A stretch of 64,000 nt of DNA from Selaginella moellendorffii (GCF_000143415.4 NW_003314262.1:1043960-1107959), one strand, 5' to 3'; shown: positions 44,221 through 58,100, counted from the stretch's first letter. A program made the numbers and translations. The notes: a model not told the origin generated them from the sequence alone.

Positions 44221-45302
44221 CTTGTGAGCCTTCAGAGTAGAACCTTCCTTCTACCGATTGTTTCTAGTCACCTTGTTTATTCCTAGAATTCTTATTTTTG
44301 TCCAAGGTATTAGTATACAGCTACTGATATTGCTCCATGAGTGAATGACTAAAGGCAACTTGCTGTGTTGCCTCTTTACACTCTAGGTATGTCTTTGGCT
44401 TAAACTTCAAAATCTCATTACGAGAAAGTGAACTTAAATCTTCTAGGGAATAACTTCGAGCATTTTTGTCACTCATATTTGCAATCATAATGTGCTTCTA
44501 AGCAAACGTATTAACGTAATGCATGAGGTCCCCTCACTACTTTAACTGCCGCAGCTCCACGTGAAGTCTCAAACCAAGATCACCCAACAACTATTCCTTA
44601 TGGATACAAGATTGCATCTTGGTCCAACTTTTAGTCTGCCCTTTTTCAACACACACCTGGCAGCACCAAGTTTTGGCATGATCGGTGAGAAAGGATTGCA
44701 CCACAACTTTCATACGATCATCTACCTCTGCTGCTATGAAATAGTTTTCCATATTGTAGACCTAGTCTTCCAAAACCTAATAGCCCTGCATGCCTTTGAA
44801 ATTGGGTGGTTTTTGAGGCTTGAACTTTGAAACTCGTGCAACCAGAAGTAGTTGCAGAACTTCATTGTCCTCAGAACTTGAAGAGGAGTCCAATTGCCTA
44901 GGTTTAGCTAGTTTAGCTGCCTTAGCTTCTTTCTTTCTCTTCTTATCTCCTTTAATTTGTGAACTTCCCTTCACAAATTCTCGATCTTGATTTCCTATGC
45001 CATAGTCTGTAGTGCTGTAGCATCTAGATCTTCCTCTTTTTACTCGGCCTCAACCCCTTCCACAGCATCTCTAGTAGGAGTTTCTTCCTATCAATTCACT
45101 TGTTTAGAGGTTTTAGTATTATAAGCATAGTTCCTTTTCACTATCCTGCTAGCTACATACATGCCTCTATCAATAACTGAACATGCATACAATGTTCTTA
45201 CTGAATGGTGCAATCCAACTAATTCTACATAGGTCGCTTCAGATCTACTAGAAAAGTCTCTACATATGCAACTTGAGTCAAAAAATCTGACAAAAATTGG
45301 AT
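44221..45302 (-). pseudogene. Gypsy-2 gag remnant
   Basis: Minus-strand frame with a Lys/Glu-rich leader (GDKKRKKEAKAAKLAKPRQ), LDSSSSSEDNEVLQ and KFKPQKPPNFKGMQGY, then degenerate pieces of the gag fold (EDYVYNMENYF, HAKTWC). The phrase 'PP.FKG..' followed by a Trp/Tyr-rich helix is typical of gypsy gag. Stops are frequent. It is cut at 44221 by the DNA transposon and resumes at 38488. Its leader continues beyond the family 1 solo LTR at 46451-46472. Confidence 0.8.
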
Positions 45303-45307
45303 AGGAA

Positions 45308-46450
45308 TGTAAGCCACAAATTTTTACTTTCCAATTTACCAGCTTACCTCGTCTATCCGACCAACACTGCCTTGGCTTTTGCTAAGTTCCCTCGCCAAGG
45401 TTCCCGGCTATTGTACCAGCTCCTACTTGGTCCTACTTGGTTTCAGTTACTCACTGCACGAGCAACAGAGCATTAGCCATCCATCCACGGATTCCCAAAT
45501 CTCTCCCAATCCCCCTCCCCGGGTTAGACTGGACTTAAGGTTCGGCTACACTCCCCGCAGGCACAAACAGCCAAGCACACCAAGCCTCCAGGTTCCTAAC
45601 ACCCCTTGGTACAACAAGACTTGATCATGGGACCCTCCAAATCCCAAGCCTTGGGTGCAACACTTGCTTTGGGACGTTGGGGTGAAACACTATGGCCTAA
45701 CGGCCCGGTATGGGTACCTCTACCTCCCACTTCCATCCTAAAGGGAAGGCCCAAGCCCCTAAGAAGGGCGAGGACCAATGAGCCACAAGGTACTCAAGTG
45801 GGGCACCACTCCACATGAGTCAGGAGCACCGCAGTCGGTTTCCCTTTTGGGAGTGGGAGCTGCTCTTGAGTACTTCCTTGGGTGGACCCTTTGGCACCAC
45901 CCAAGCCCATGCTCACTCCCACCCAAGGCCCCTCGGCCCCAGCTTCAACCTCAAGTCAGTTTGGAAGCACCTCTAGAGAGTTCCTTCAAGACTGGTTCCT
46001 GGACCTCACTATCCCTACTATACTTTTGGAACCCCCTGCAGCCCCCCCCCCTGGGAGACGCACGCTTTGGGCTTTCACCCCTTGACCCGTATTAGTATTT
46101 GGACTTAGTCTAGAATTTGATCTCGGACTCGATTTCGGACCCGACTTCGGACTTGGTCTCGGACTCGATCTCGGACTCGATCTCGGACTCGACTTCGGAC
46201 TCGATCTCAGACTTGGTCTCGGACCTGATTTGGATTTTGGACTCTGTCTCGAACTCGGTCTTGAACTCGGTCTCGATCCCGGTCTCCGATTCGGTCTCGG
46301 CTCGATCCCGGACTCTATCTCAAACTTGGTCTCAGAGTCGGTCTTGGACTCGATCTTCAACTCAGTCCCATCCGATGAACTCTTTGTCATTTCGGTCATG
46401 CTTTCGGGGATCCTTTAGCCTACGACATCTCGGGGAGTCAGTTCCTTACA
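45308..46450 (-). mobile_element. Family 1 solo LTR
   Basis: 1143 bp, running from TGTAAGCCACAAATTT (reverse complement of the LTR end) to GTTCCTTACA. Perfect duplication AGGAA on both sides (45303-45307, 46451-46455). Contains the G-run and the hexamer array (about 46110-46375). It is inserted about 25 bp downstream of the gypsy-2 PBS. Confidence 0.93.
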
Positions 46451-46472
46451 AGGAATCGTTGAGACAATTTCT

Positions 46473-47381
46473 TATAAGCGACTAATTTTTTCCATTCTAC
46501 TTTAGTCACTTAACCACACCTTCAACAACTTGGAGGAGTCTCACTCACAACCTCCATAAGTCCTATTCTGGACTTAGGGACTTGCTAGCCCCGAGAATGG
46601 CATCCTTGCCACTCATCCAGTGCACTTGGTCCAAGTGCTCCACGTGTCCGGTCTCGTGACCAACACCCCAAGGTACCACTAACATATCATCCTAATATGC
46701 TAAGGCCATGCCCTTTCACCTTGGTCACACCGGTGGTCTAACACCACCTGCATCACAGTCCCGTCTCTCAAAGACTGAGCCATCCATCCATGAGTGATCA
46801 TCCCAGATCCACTCCTTAGCATCCTTAAGATGCCTACAGACATGAGGAATAACTCGGACTCCATCTTGGACTCCATCTCGGGTCCATCTCGGACTCCATC
46901 TCGGGTCCATCTCGGACTCCATTTCGGGTCCATCTCGGACTCCATCTCGCACTCCATTTCGGGTCCATCTTGGGTCCACCTCGGACTCCATCTCGGGTCC
47001 ATCTCGGACTCCATTTCGGACTCCAACTCGGGTCCATCTCGGACTCCACTTCGGACTCCAACTCGGGTCCATCTCGGACTCCACTTTGGACTCCAACTCG
47101 AGTCCATCTCGGACTCCACTTCGGACTCCAACTTGAGTCCATCTCGGACACTTCCACGTGTCATGTGTTGGTCCTTTTGGGTCCCTTTTTGGAGCCTCGC
47201 TTTTTGCTCGCTTCGTGCTCGTTCCTCGAGCACTTCTTTGGGAGTTCCACTCCCGCTCTTGACTTTTCAAGTCGGAGTTTTTGGTCCAAACGTGTTATGC
47301 TCGTTTGGCTCTCGCTTCAGCCACTACCACATGGCACCCTTTCCAGCTCCACTTTGGGGCCTAGGGATTTTGTGTCTCACA
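46473..47381 (-). repeat. 3' LTR of the L2 LARD, fused with the host L2 LTR end
   Basis: Ends GTGTCTCACA at 47381, beside the LARD polypurine region. Relative to the complete LTR at 51523-53134 it lacks the middle, joining TGAGGAATA directly to the hexamer array near 46850. Because its outer edge belongs to the host LTR (TSD TTTCT), it is best read as a recombinant of the two. Confidence 0.75.
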
Positions 47382-50300
47382 ACTCCACCACCCATAGATG
47401 AAGTTCGATGTCCTCATCGAACGGTAAACCATTTTGTAAAGTAACACTCGCATGTGTTACCATTTCCATCCTTGGCACCTAGCTAATATTTGTCAATGGT
47501 TTGACATTGAAGGCTCACCATGCCTTTTGCATATGCCTCAATGGTTTGACACCAAAGGCTCACCATGCCTTGCCTATCCTCTAAGGAGGGTAGTCTCTCC
47601 AACTTAGAGACTGATTGGACCACATGTAGTGGTTCTCTCCTTTTATTGGTTTAGTTCTCGCTAAACCTCTTAGAGACCTCTTAGAGACCCTTCTCTAAGT
47701 CAATCGCACTACTCCTTCTCGAGTAGTCTCAATTTCCATCTATTGAATGTTTGCATCTTGGAACTTTTACTCTTTTGACTTTTGGAAGTCAATTTCCTAG
47801 GTGTCTCCAACACCTTGCATTGCACAGATTGTGCAACTCCACTTCCCTATCCTAGGAAGTTCATTACTTGAGGGCACCATCATCCTCTCTTCTATTTCGT
47901 GCCACCTTGGGCACTAAGTTCCATTTATCACACTTTGTGTTAGGGTTGTCCATCGCCCTATCATTTGGCTACCTTACCGCTCCCTCCCTTGGAGCTTCCA
48001 CTTTTTGCCAAATCGGAGCAATTCGGAATCCATCCTTGGAAACACACTTCCTTTCCCGCAATTTGTTAGCGTCCAACACATTAGTGTTCCTCGCCTAACT
48101 TTGTCACTTGGATTCCTTCCAAGGAATTCCACGGCCCTATCTTGGCCACTCATTTTTTGCTCCTATCCATTGATTGTTGCACCAAGCAACATCGAATCTC
48201 TACTTCCCTCCTTGAGGTGTTCTTTTGATTCCATAGCAAAGGCTCTGCTTTGCCAAGACTAGGGTGTTCACCCTTAGTAAGTCTCTTTTAGCATCTTCTG
48301 TTGTGGGCTCTATCCTCGGCCCAACTTTGTGACCCTCTCATGGGTCTCTTTAGAGACTACTTTCCTTGGACACACTATGCTATCGCAATGACATAGCTCA
48401 TTTCCCTANNNNNNNNNNNNNNNNNNNNNNNNNNNNNNNNNNNNNNNNNNNNNNNNNNNNNNNNNNNNNNNNNNNNNNNNNNNNNNNNNNNNNNNNNNNN
48501 NNNNNNNNTTCAAATCAACACTTTGAACTAGGAACCTTATTCCTTAACCCAAACAAGGACCTTGTCCTTATTTAGCCACAAGATCACCTAGTGATCTCAC
48601 CTCAGCACCTTAACAGGTTTGCCAATAGGTACTAGGTCTTCCAGACCTTTAATTTGTTACCTATGACCCCGGGTGCATCCCCCACACTTGGCGGTACGCC
48701 CAAGCCAGCCCTTTCGGCCAAGGGTCCATAGCAACTGAGATTAGGTGTCCCCGTCTCACTCACCACGTCCTTGGTGCCACTTGCACCAAAGCGTTCAAGT
48801 TAGATATGCCGAGCTTTCACTCTAAGCAATCTAACCGTGCATCACGACTCCGAGGCATCCCTCGCTTGGCAGTGTGCCCAAACCAGTCTCCCCACTGAGA
48901 GTCCATGACCACCGAAATATGAGTGTCCTCATATTCCAAACCATCACCACGCCCTAGTGATTTGGGACTCGAACCCAAGCACTAGAGGGTCGGGACTCAA
49001 ACCCAACCTCCGTATATGCATCTACGGATGGCATCACACAAGATGCCTGGCGTGACTCCCCATGCCGGTGCACCAACTTATTTTTAAAGCGCGCTACAGA
49101 TCACAACTTAGGAACTTAGTTCCCCCGCACTGCCAAGTCCTCTCACTTGACAAGTTCGTGATCATGCATGGACTCCTCCATGCTTGGCCCCATGGCCCAC
49201 CCTTTTTGAAGTTATCACCTTCAACTAGGGTATTTGTTCCCCTGACTTGCCAATCACGCTTGACAAATCCTCTGACCATTGTAACATGGTTCTTGCACAA
49301 GTGTGAAAGTCCTTAACCATCAACTTTCGTTCAAAGCCCTCTCTTTGAACACTCGGGAACTACTTCCCTAACTTTGATAGCCTTGCCTTATGGCAAGCTT
49401 CAAGACCACGCTTCTGCTGCGCCACTCTGATTTCGTGCGTTCCATGAACCATTTACTCTTGGCCTTTCTAGGTACTAAGCTACCTAGAATCGTCTTTGGG
49501 AACCTTGAAGGAACTCTGTCCCTCAGCTTGCTACGGCCTCCCTTTTTGCAAGCCTTCCAAATGCCACATAGTCTAACATGGACAATTCCATATTTTAGAC
49601 TCTCCATGGCATCACGGTTGCTAGCGGCAACACCCTCGAGCCCCCACTTGATTCTCCACTCCCAGTTGGCATAACCAACCTTGGTTATGCCCTTTGATTC
49701 CTACGGTTTGGTTCTATCCCCTTACTTCTTGCTTTTTGGCTTCACACCTTTCCTTTGGTCATTCTCCTTCAGACCAGGAGGATAGCTTCGCACTTTTTAT
49801 CATGCTTTAGCAAGTATTCTTAGGGATGAACCTACCCAATAGCCTAGGGAGTGGTTCCTCAATCCGGGTATGCTCACCTTATAATCCCACACACTGGGAT
49901 TACATTGTTGCTTATGGGCCTTTACATGCCCATCACTAGCCTTGCCAAAATTTCATTTTTGGCTTTGTCCAACTCGGGTAGACAGTCCTCTCCTGTCTCC
50001 GCAACCTTGGACATTTGGATAGCACCTTCTATCCATCATTCGCTAGGGACTTAGTCCCTTGGGCTTTATCCATTGTCCTCGCGACATCAAACACCACCTT
50101 CTGGTGTTCTAGAGTGTTCGGGTGTCCCAATGATGGCTTTCTTGACAATGAGTATTTCCTTTTATGACATTGACTTACTACATCGCAACACAAGTAACTT
50201 ATCCCCCGTAAGGGTATATCCAACTTCCCTATGCTATTAAGAAGTCTTGGGTAGTTACCTTCTACCCGTTTAACCAGTTATTTTGCACCTCTTGCTTAGT

Positions 50301-51522
50301 TGCCTCATAATTGTCAAGTCCTACAACTCATTGCTTGGTGCTTTCACACCTCCATCATTATCTGGGTCACCACACTCCAACTGCATGCTCTGCAGCTTAG
50401 GCTATGCTATTCCCATTTCCATTGGGATTCCTTTGGCAAGGGGTTCTCATGAACCCACCAACATAGCCTCAAAGTATCACACCTTGGCACATTTGGTGTC
50501 TCCACACCATCGGCTCCACGAGCCTACCTCTATGACATTTCCCCTTCGTGTCTAAGTCTTTGCCAAGACTAACACCGCTCTTTCTCATGCCAACCATCCG
50601 TTAGCACTGCACTATAGAGGTCACACACATAACTTTCCCATAACTTTAGCATAGCACATTTTGCCATCAATGAGATACCCTCTGTTCTCATCCTTGGATC
50701 CTATGATCCCCCCCCATCCTTTGTGGGGTACAACAAACCTCAGTCCAAATGCTTCCATCAGTCCTTTTAGGACCATCCGTTAACTCTACTTGAGTCATCC
50801 AGCAGTTTTGGACTTGGTTAATCCACAAACCCGTAAGGTCCTACTTGTGAGGCACTAGCTCACTGGAATACACTTCTTGCATTCCTGTCCTACTCAAAAG
50901 GACTATTTTGACAAGTGTTACTCCGACACTTGATTTTGTTCTCTGGGGGCAACCTTTGCCCCTTAGGACTACTTGTCCATGTGATGAGAACACCAACTCA
51001 TCCACTTAATACACCCCCAACTCCTTGGGTTGTTCCAGCATTTATTAGAGGTAGCCCCGGCTACCTTTTCAAGGACTTGAGTCCTCTTCCGTATTTGACC
51101 TCCCACGGTCATTACTTCTGGTCTCACATTCATGAGCACCAACCTCAACTATATGAGGAAAATCTTGTGACTCCTTTATTGCTTTGGAGTCTTTATCTTT
51201 CCCGTGATCCCAACTGTAGTTGTTTACCACAACTACATTAGCCCACTTGCTGAGTCAAACACTCATTTGGATCACATCCTCAACTCTTCTTGAGGAAACC
51301 CTTATACTGTTCCCAAGATCCCAAAGTCGTTCCATTATTGGCCCGTTTCTATCCACCATCTCACCTACAAGTTCACACCTGAACTGTAGTGGAGAGCCAT
51401 GTCTTCCCGACTTGCTACTCCTCAAGGATAGGCCCACTCCTAGGACCTTCCGATGCTAACCCTCGTGGTGATATACTTGAGCACCAATAAAAGTCGGACT
51501 AAGGAACAGCTCCGATACCAAG
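47382..51522 (-). mobile_element. Internal region of the L2 LARD, non-coding
   Basis: About 4.1 kb between two L2 LTRs. Read on the minus strand it starts with a PBS (TTGGTATCGGAGC, about 51505-51520) and ends with ATCTATGGGTGGTGGAGT next to the 3' LTR, the same 3' tract as in family 1. I see no gag, protease, RT or integrase in any frame; the open frames are short and unlike known proteins. Near 48960-49030 it carries the same tandem T-arm-like hairpins as family 1. A relative of its PBS-proximal kilobase lies at 62111-63258. These are the marks of a large retrotransposon derivative mobilised in trans. Confidence 0.75.
48409..48508. other. Assembly gap (100 N)
   Basis: Exactly 100 N inside the LARD internal region; true length unknown, so the 4.1-kb internal size is only nominal. 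Confidence 1.
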
Positions 51523-53134
51523 TGGTAAGCGACTAATTTTTCCATTCTACTTTAGTCACTTAACCACACCTCCGACCACTTGGAGGAGTCTCATTCACAA
51601 CCTCCATAAGCCCAACTCAGGACTTGGGGCTTGCTAGCCCCGAGAATGGCATCCATGCCACTCAACCTTAGCACTTGGTCCAAGTGCTCCACGTGTCCGA
51701 TCCCATGATCGACACCTCAAGGTACCACCGACATATCGGCCCGTTATGCTAAGGCCATGCCCATTTACCTCGGTCACACTAGTGGTCCAACACCACCTAC
51801 ATTCCAATCCCGTCTCTCAAAGACTGGGTCATCCATCCATGAGTGATCATCCCAGATCCACTCTTTAACATCCTTAGGATGCCTACAGACATGGGGAATA
51901 GCCTTCCCCAATATCTCTGTTCCGGTCCCCACCAAGTCCCTTTCTGTCCTTGGCTGTGTTCGCCAACACTGCCACTGGATCGAGACCCACAGGCCCGACC
52001 ACTAAGTCCCACAGTCCTCTGGGACTTCCTCACCACACAACTGTGTCCTTGGTCACTACCCCAGAGGACTGCTCCTCTTCCTTTCCACAGTCTGGGCCTT
52101 TGGGACAACATTTCGGAACACCGTGGCCTTACGCGAGCCACCTGGGTACTCTCCTCGCCTTCTGCCCTTGGGTGCTCTAGCCATGGGCTTAGAGCGGGTT
52201 CCGTTGAGCCACACCAGGTATCCAAGTAGGTAGTGCCACCCACACTTGGACTGGGAGCATCGGCCAGTCGATCTCCCGGGGGAACTAGAGCCGGCTCTTG
52301 AACACTTCACCAAGCTACCCCACTTGTCGGTCCGTGTTCACTCTAGTCTTGGACTTCCCAATGGGCAGCTCATCACCCAACACTGGGTCCGGCCTTCCTG
52401 GGCCAAACTGGCCTTTCCTGGCCAAACTGGCTCCACTGCAGTCCTCCCCCTACTATACTTTTGGAGCTCACCAAACCCCCCAGGGTCTGGGAGACGAACG
52501 CTTTGGGCTTTCACCCTCTTAGACTCGAACTCGGACTCGGACTCAGACTCGGACTCGGACTCGGACTCGGGCTCGGGCTCGGTCTCGGCCTCGGCCTCGG
52601 TCTCATTCTCGGTCCCATTCTCGGTCCCGATCTCGGTCCCGATCTCGGTCTCGGTCTCGGTCTCGGTCGTGGTCTCGGTCTCGACTTCGGACTCCATCTC
52701 GGACTCCATCTCGGACTCCATCTCGGACTCTATCTCGGGTCCATCTCGGACTCCATCTCGGGTCCATCTCGGACTCCATTTCGGGTCCATCTCGGACTCC
52801 ATCTCGGACTCCATTTCGGGTCCATCTCGGACTCCACTTTGGACTCCAACTCGAGTCCATCTCGGACTCCACTTCGGACTCCAACTCGAGTCCATCTCGG
52901 ACACTTCCACGTGTCATGTGTTGGTCCTTTTGGGTCCCTTTTTGGAGCCTCGCTTTTTGCTCGCTTCGTGCTCGTTCCTCGAGCACTTCTTTGGGAGTTC
53001 CACTCCCGCTCTTGACTTTTCAAGTCGGAGCTTTTGGTCCAAACGTGTTACGCTCGTTTGGCTCTTGCTTCAGCCACTACCACATGGCACCCTTTCCGGC
53101 TCCACTTTGGGGCCTAGGGATTTTGTGTCTCACA
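51523..53134 (-). repeat. 5' LTR of the L2 LARD, complete
   Basis: 1612 bp, GTGTCTCACA end at 53134 and TGGTAAGCG start at 51523, with hexamer array (about 52520-52900) and core. It is the most complete L2 LTR in the window apart from the solo LTR at 3864. Confidence 0.9.
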
Positions 53135-53551
53135 ACGAGCCCCATGGGTACTCTCCCCACCTTCCGCCTTTAGGTGCTCTAGCCATAGGCTTAGAGCGAG
53201 GGTCCGTTGAGCCATGCTAGGTATCGAAGTAGGTAGTGCCACCCATACTTGGACTGGGAGCATTAGCCATTCGATCTCCCGGTGGAACTAGAGCCAGCTT
53301 TTGAACACTTCACCAAGCTACCCCACTTGTCAGTCTATATTCACTCTAGCCTTGGGCCTCCCAGTTGTTATCCTGTCACCCAACACCTGGGTACAGCCTT
53401 TTTGGGCCAAACTGGCCTTTCTTGGCCAAATTGGCTCCACTAGAGTCCTCCCCCTACTATACTTTTGGAGCTCATCAAACCCCCTAGGGTTTGGGAAACA
53501 AACGCTTTGGGCTTTCACCCTCTCAGACTCGAACTCGGACTTAGACTTAGA
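53135..53551 (-). repeat. Middle piece of the host L2 LTR
   Basis: Begins at the GGCTCG/CGAGCC point where the LARD entered, and ends inside the hexamer array at GACTTAGACTTAGA, where family 1 copy 3 entered. Confidence 0.85.
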
Positions 53552-54665
53552 TGTAAGTGACAAATTTTTCCTTTCTAATTTGCCAGCTTACCTCATCTAT
53601 CCGACCAACACTACCTTGGCTTTTGCTAAGTTCCCTCGCCAAGGTTCTTGCCTATTGTACCAGCTCCTACTTGGTCCTACTTGGTTTCAGCTACTCACTG
53701 CACGAGCAACGGAGTGTTAGCCATCCATCCACGGATTCCCAAATCTCTCCCAATCCCCCTTCTTAGGTTAGACTGGACTTAAGGTTAGGCTACATTCCCT
53801 ACAAGCACAAGCAGCTAAGCACACCAAGCCTCCAGGTTCCTAACACCCCTTGGTACAACAAGACTTGATCATGGGACCCTCTAAATCCCAAGCCTTGGGT
53901 GCAACACTTGCTTTGGGATGCCGAGGCAAAGCATCGTGGCCTAACAGCCCAGTATGAGTACCCCACTTCTATCCCGAAGGGGAGGCCCAAGCCCCTAGAA
54001 AGGGTGAGGGCCAATGAGCCACAAGGTACTCAAGTGGGGCACCACTCCACATGAGCTGGGAGCACCGCAATCCATTTCCCTTTCGGGAGTGGGAGCTGCT
54101 CTTGAGCACTTCCTTGGGTGGCCCCTCCAGCACCACCCGAGTCCATGCTCACTCCCACCCAAAGCCCCTCGGCCCCAGTCTCAACCTCAAGTCAGTTTGG
54201 AAGCACCACTGAAAAGTTCCTTCAAGACTGATTCTTGGACCTCACTATCCTTACTATACTTTTGGAACCCCTTGCAGCCCCTCCCCCCCTGGGAGACGCA
54301 TGATTTGGGCTTTCACCCCTTGACCTGTATTAGTACTCGGATTCGGTCTCGGACTCGATCTCGGACCTGACTTCGTACTCGGTCTCAGACTCAATCTCCG
54401 ACTCAATCTCGAACCTGATCTCGGACTCGACTTCAGACTCAACCTTGGACTTAGTCTCAGACCCAATTTGGATCTTGGACTCTATCTCGAACTCGGTCTT
54501 CGATTTGGCCTCGGACTCAATTCTGGACTCTATCTCAAACTCAGTCTCAAAGTCGGTCTTGGACTCAATCTTCGACTCAGTCCCATCCGATGAACTCTTT
54601 GTTATTTCGGTCATGCTTTCGGTGATCCTTTAGCCTACGACACTTTGGGGAGTTGGTTCCTTACA

Positions 54666-55100
54666 ACTCCACCACCCATAGAAGAAGTTCGATGCCCACA
54701 TCAAACGTCTCTTTTTTATCCTACAACTTGTTGACCATGTCTCCAGGGCCATCCCCCCACTTAGCCACTTAGCGGTGTGCCTAAGTTAGCCTCCCTAGCA
54801 AGAGCCCATGACAACGGAATATAGGTGTTCGTATACCCCTCACCCCACCACGCCCTAATATGGGGTTGGGACTTGAACCCAGCCTTGCTTTACTAAGGGG
54901 TTCGGTCTTGAACCAAACCTCCGTAGAATATATATACGGATTCGACATCCCTGCTGGGAGTCAGGCGTAGTTCTCTACGCCTGGTTGACTTAGCTAACCC
55001 AAGCTAATTAGCTTACCTTCGGCGCTTCTTCAGGTCCCAACATATGCCATTGCTCAACTTCAAAAATTGATACTTTAATTGAACTTTGCATAAGTACATA
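54666..55100 (-). promoter_or_regulatory. 3' untranslated region of copy 3 with the T-arm-like hairpins
   Basis: On the minus strand: TCCGTATATA/TTCTACGGA, then GGTTTGG-TTCAAGA-CCGAACC, then a GGG-TTCAAGT-CCC stem (about 54860-54935). The second stem has changed on both sides relative to copy B yet still pairs (T-G in place of G-C type changes). It ends in the CTATGGGTGGTGGAGT tract next to the LTR. Confidence 0.7.
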
Positions 55101-55129
55101 GAGTTCTGCCTTGCAAAAATTCCTCCACT

Positions 55130-58100
55130 AAATCTCGCGCGTTCTCTAGGTTCTCCTCCGGTTCCCATGTTGCTTTGTAGTGTGGAAATCCTTTTCACTT
55201 CACATGGAACTCTCTCACCTCGCATCCTTGTTTCTTGCTCTTGCACGCATTGAGGATTGCTTCAACTTCGTATTCCTCTTCCCCTTGGATAACCTCAAGT
55301 AAAAGTCTTACTTGGTCCTTGTGAAGTGGATCGTCAAAGTACAACTTGAGTAAGTTCACGTGGAACACTAGATGCATCTTCCCCATCTCTCGAGAAGTTG
55401 GATACAGTAAGCCACTTTAGCAATTCGTGCCTCAATCTCATAAGGCCTCGTGAACCTGCTTATGGAACTCAAGATCAATTCATTTATAGGAATACATGCA
55501 TTTTTACCTTTGGGTCAACTTCCGGCTGATCCCACTTGGTAGCCTGAGGTTCTTGGTGTTCAGCCACACCTTCTCCCCAGCTTGGAACTCTACATCCCGG
55601 CGCTTCTGGTTTGGGTACTTGGTTTGCATTTGTTGAGCCCGTTCCAAGGAATCCCTTAATAGATTCGAAATGTTGAGTCCTTCCGCCGTGAATGCCTCCA
55701 CTGTGGGTAACTCTCTATGATACTTGGCCCCGCTGAGTCCCACAGGACCTTCAATAGCTCGCCCATTGATGACTTCCCATGGACTCACCCCAATACTTGA
55801 ATGTGGTGAGTTGTTATAACACATTTCCGCAAATCCCAAATGACTTACCCAATTGGTCTGGTCTCCCGAGACATAGCATCGCAAATAATCCTCTAGTTGC
55901 CTATTCACCCTTTCCGTTTGTCCGTTTGTCAAGAAGTGTTAGTACCATCGAACTTGACTTAATACCCAATACCTGTCTGTGGGTGATAGGCTGTGCTGAA
56001 TTTCAACTTGGTGCAATACTGTTCCAGGAGAGTTCTCCAGAACCTACTGGTGAAGATCTTATCCCGATCTGAGATAATCTCTTTTGGCCTTCCCCACACT
56101 CAAACTACTTGTTCAAAGAATAGCTTCGCCACACCTTCTGCATCCACTTCTATTGTGGTGTGTATGAAGTGTGCCATCTTTGAATATCGGTCCACCACCA
56201 CAAATATCACATCGAACCCCTCGCTTGGGGGGAGTCCCGTGATGAAGTCCATCATAAGACATTTCCACGGACGATCTAGAATTGGGATGCTTTGTAACAA
56301 GCCCCCACTAGCCTTAGTCACGGCCTTGACCTACTGACATGTTGAACATGTCTTTACATAGTGTTGGACGTCTTTAGCCATATTTGGCCAGTGATACTTG
56401 CTCTTGAGTAAATCCATCATTTTGGGCACTCTGCCGTGTCCCACAAGAGGTCCGTCATGATACTCTTCTAAGGCTACCTTCCTTAGTTCCCTTTTTGGAA
56501 CATACACCCTCGTTTGCTTGTAATAGATGAGTCTGTTGCAGTCCACATAGCCCGTTTTCTCTTCCATTAGCAGCTCACCTCTCTAGTGAGCTTCCCATGC
56601 CTTTAGATTCCTCAGCAACACTTCTTGTGCTAGACCATCGTTCTCATATGCTATCCGCACACCATCCCAAAAGGTTGTTGTCGCATTGGATATCGCTAAC
56701 TTCAAGCTCACTTTTCAACTTAGTGCATCTGCCACGATGTTGCTCTTCCCAGGTTTATATAGAATCTCGCAATCAAACTCGGCCAAAGCATTGGCCACCG
56801 ACCCTGTTTCCCTCTTAGGTCGGGCTGTGACAAGAAGTGTTTCATTGCCACATTGTCCGTGTAAACTTTGAAGTGTCTCCCAAGGTAGTGTCGCCAATCC
56901 TTGAGCCCTTTGACCACTGCAAACAATTCCTTCTCATGGGCAAGCCACTTCTGTTGAGCCTTGTCCAACTTCTTCGAGAAGAACACTACTGGATGGTTGT
57001 TTTGTTTCAAAACTACGCCCAACGCAAAGTCCAAAGCATCCATTTCCACCTCAAAGTCCTTACTAAAGTTTGGTAATGCCAACACGGGAGCCTTCCTCAA
57101 CTTCCTTTTGAGGTGGACAAATGCTGCCTCGTATTCTGCTGTCTATACCATCTTCCCTTTTCCGATTTGGTCTGTTAAGGGCAAAGCTACTCTCGAATAG
57201 TGTTTAATAAACTTTTGATAGTAGTTGCATAGCCCCAAGAATGCCCTTAACTCATGTACATTTGATGGTCGCTCCCAATCCTAGATCGCTTGGACCTTCT
57301 CAGGGTCCACCTTGAGCCTGTCCTTGCCCACCACATGCCTGAGAAACTTTACCTCTTGTTGAGCAAAGTCACATTTGCTCTCTTTAGTATACAGCTGGTG
57401 TTCCTTTAGTTTCTCAAACACTTATGTCAAGTGTTTGGCATATTCCTCTAGCGTCTTGCTATAGATCAGGATGTCGTCAATATAGATGACCATGAAGTGA
57501 TTCAGATAGGGTACAAAGATGTGATTCATCAGTGCCAAAAACATTGCCGGTGCATTGCATAGCCCAAAGGGCATCACTAGAAACTCAAAGCTCCCATACC
57601 TCGTTCAATAGGTTGTTTTCTCGACATCTTCCTCTGCTACCCTGATCTAGTAGTATCCTGACCTTAGGTCAATCCTTGAGAAGTATTTTGCTTTTCCCAA
57701 CCTATCGAACAAGTCCGCAATCCTTGGCAAAGGGTACTTGTTCTTCTTTGTATACTTGTTGAGCAACCGGTAGTCTATGCACATGTGTATAGATCCATCT
57801 TTCTTTTTCACAAATAACACCGGCACCCTATACGGCAACTTGCTCAACCTAACATACCCTTTGTCCACCAACTCTTATAGTTGGTGCTTGAGCTCCTCGA
57901 GTTCCTTTTCGTTCAAACGATAGGGTGGACGAACCACAGTCTCAGCACCCTTGACCAGCTCAATCTTATGTTCTATCGGTCGTACGGGTGGCAACCCCGC
58001 TTGTAACTCCTCTGGCATGGTATCTTCGAATTGGTCCAACACCCACTGGATCACTAAAGGTACTTCTTCCATTCCCATCTTTTTGTCACTCTTCACCGAG

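Noticed and set aside
47868-51459. Short open frames in the LARD internal region
   Set aside because: All are under about 110 codons, are found on both strands, and show no gag/pol or other motif; the diverged copy at 62-63 kb does not preserve them.
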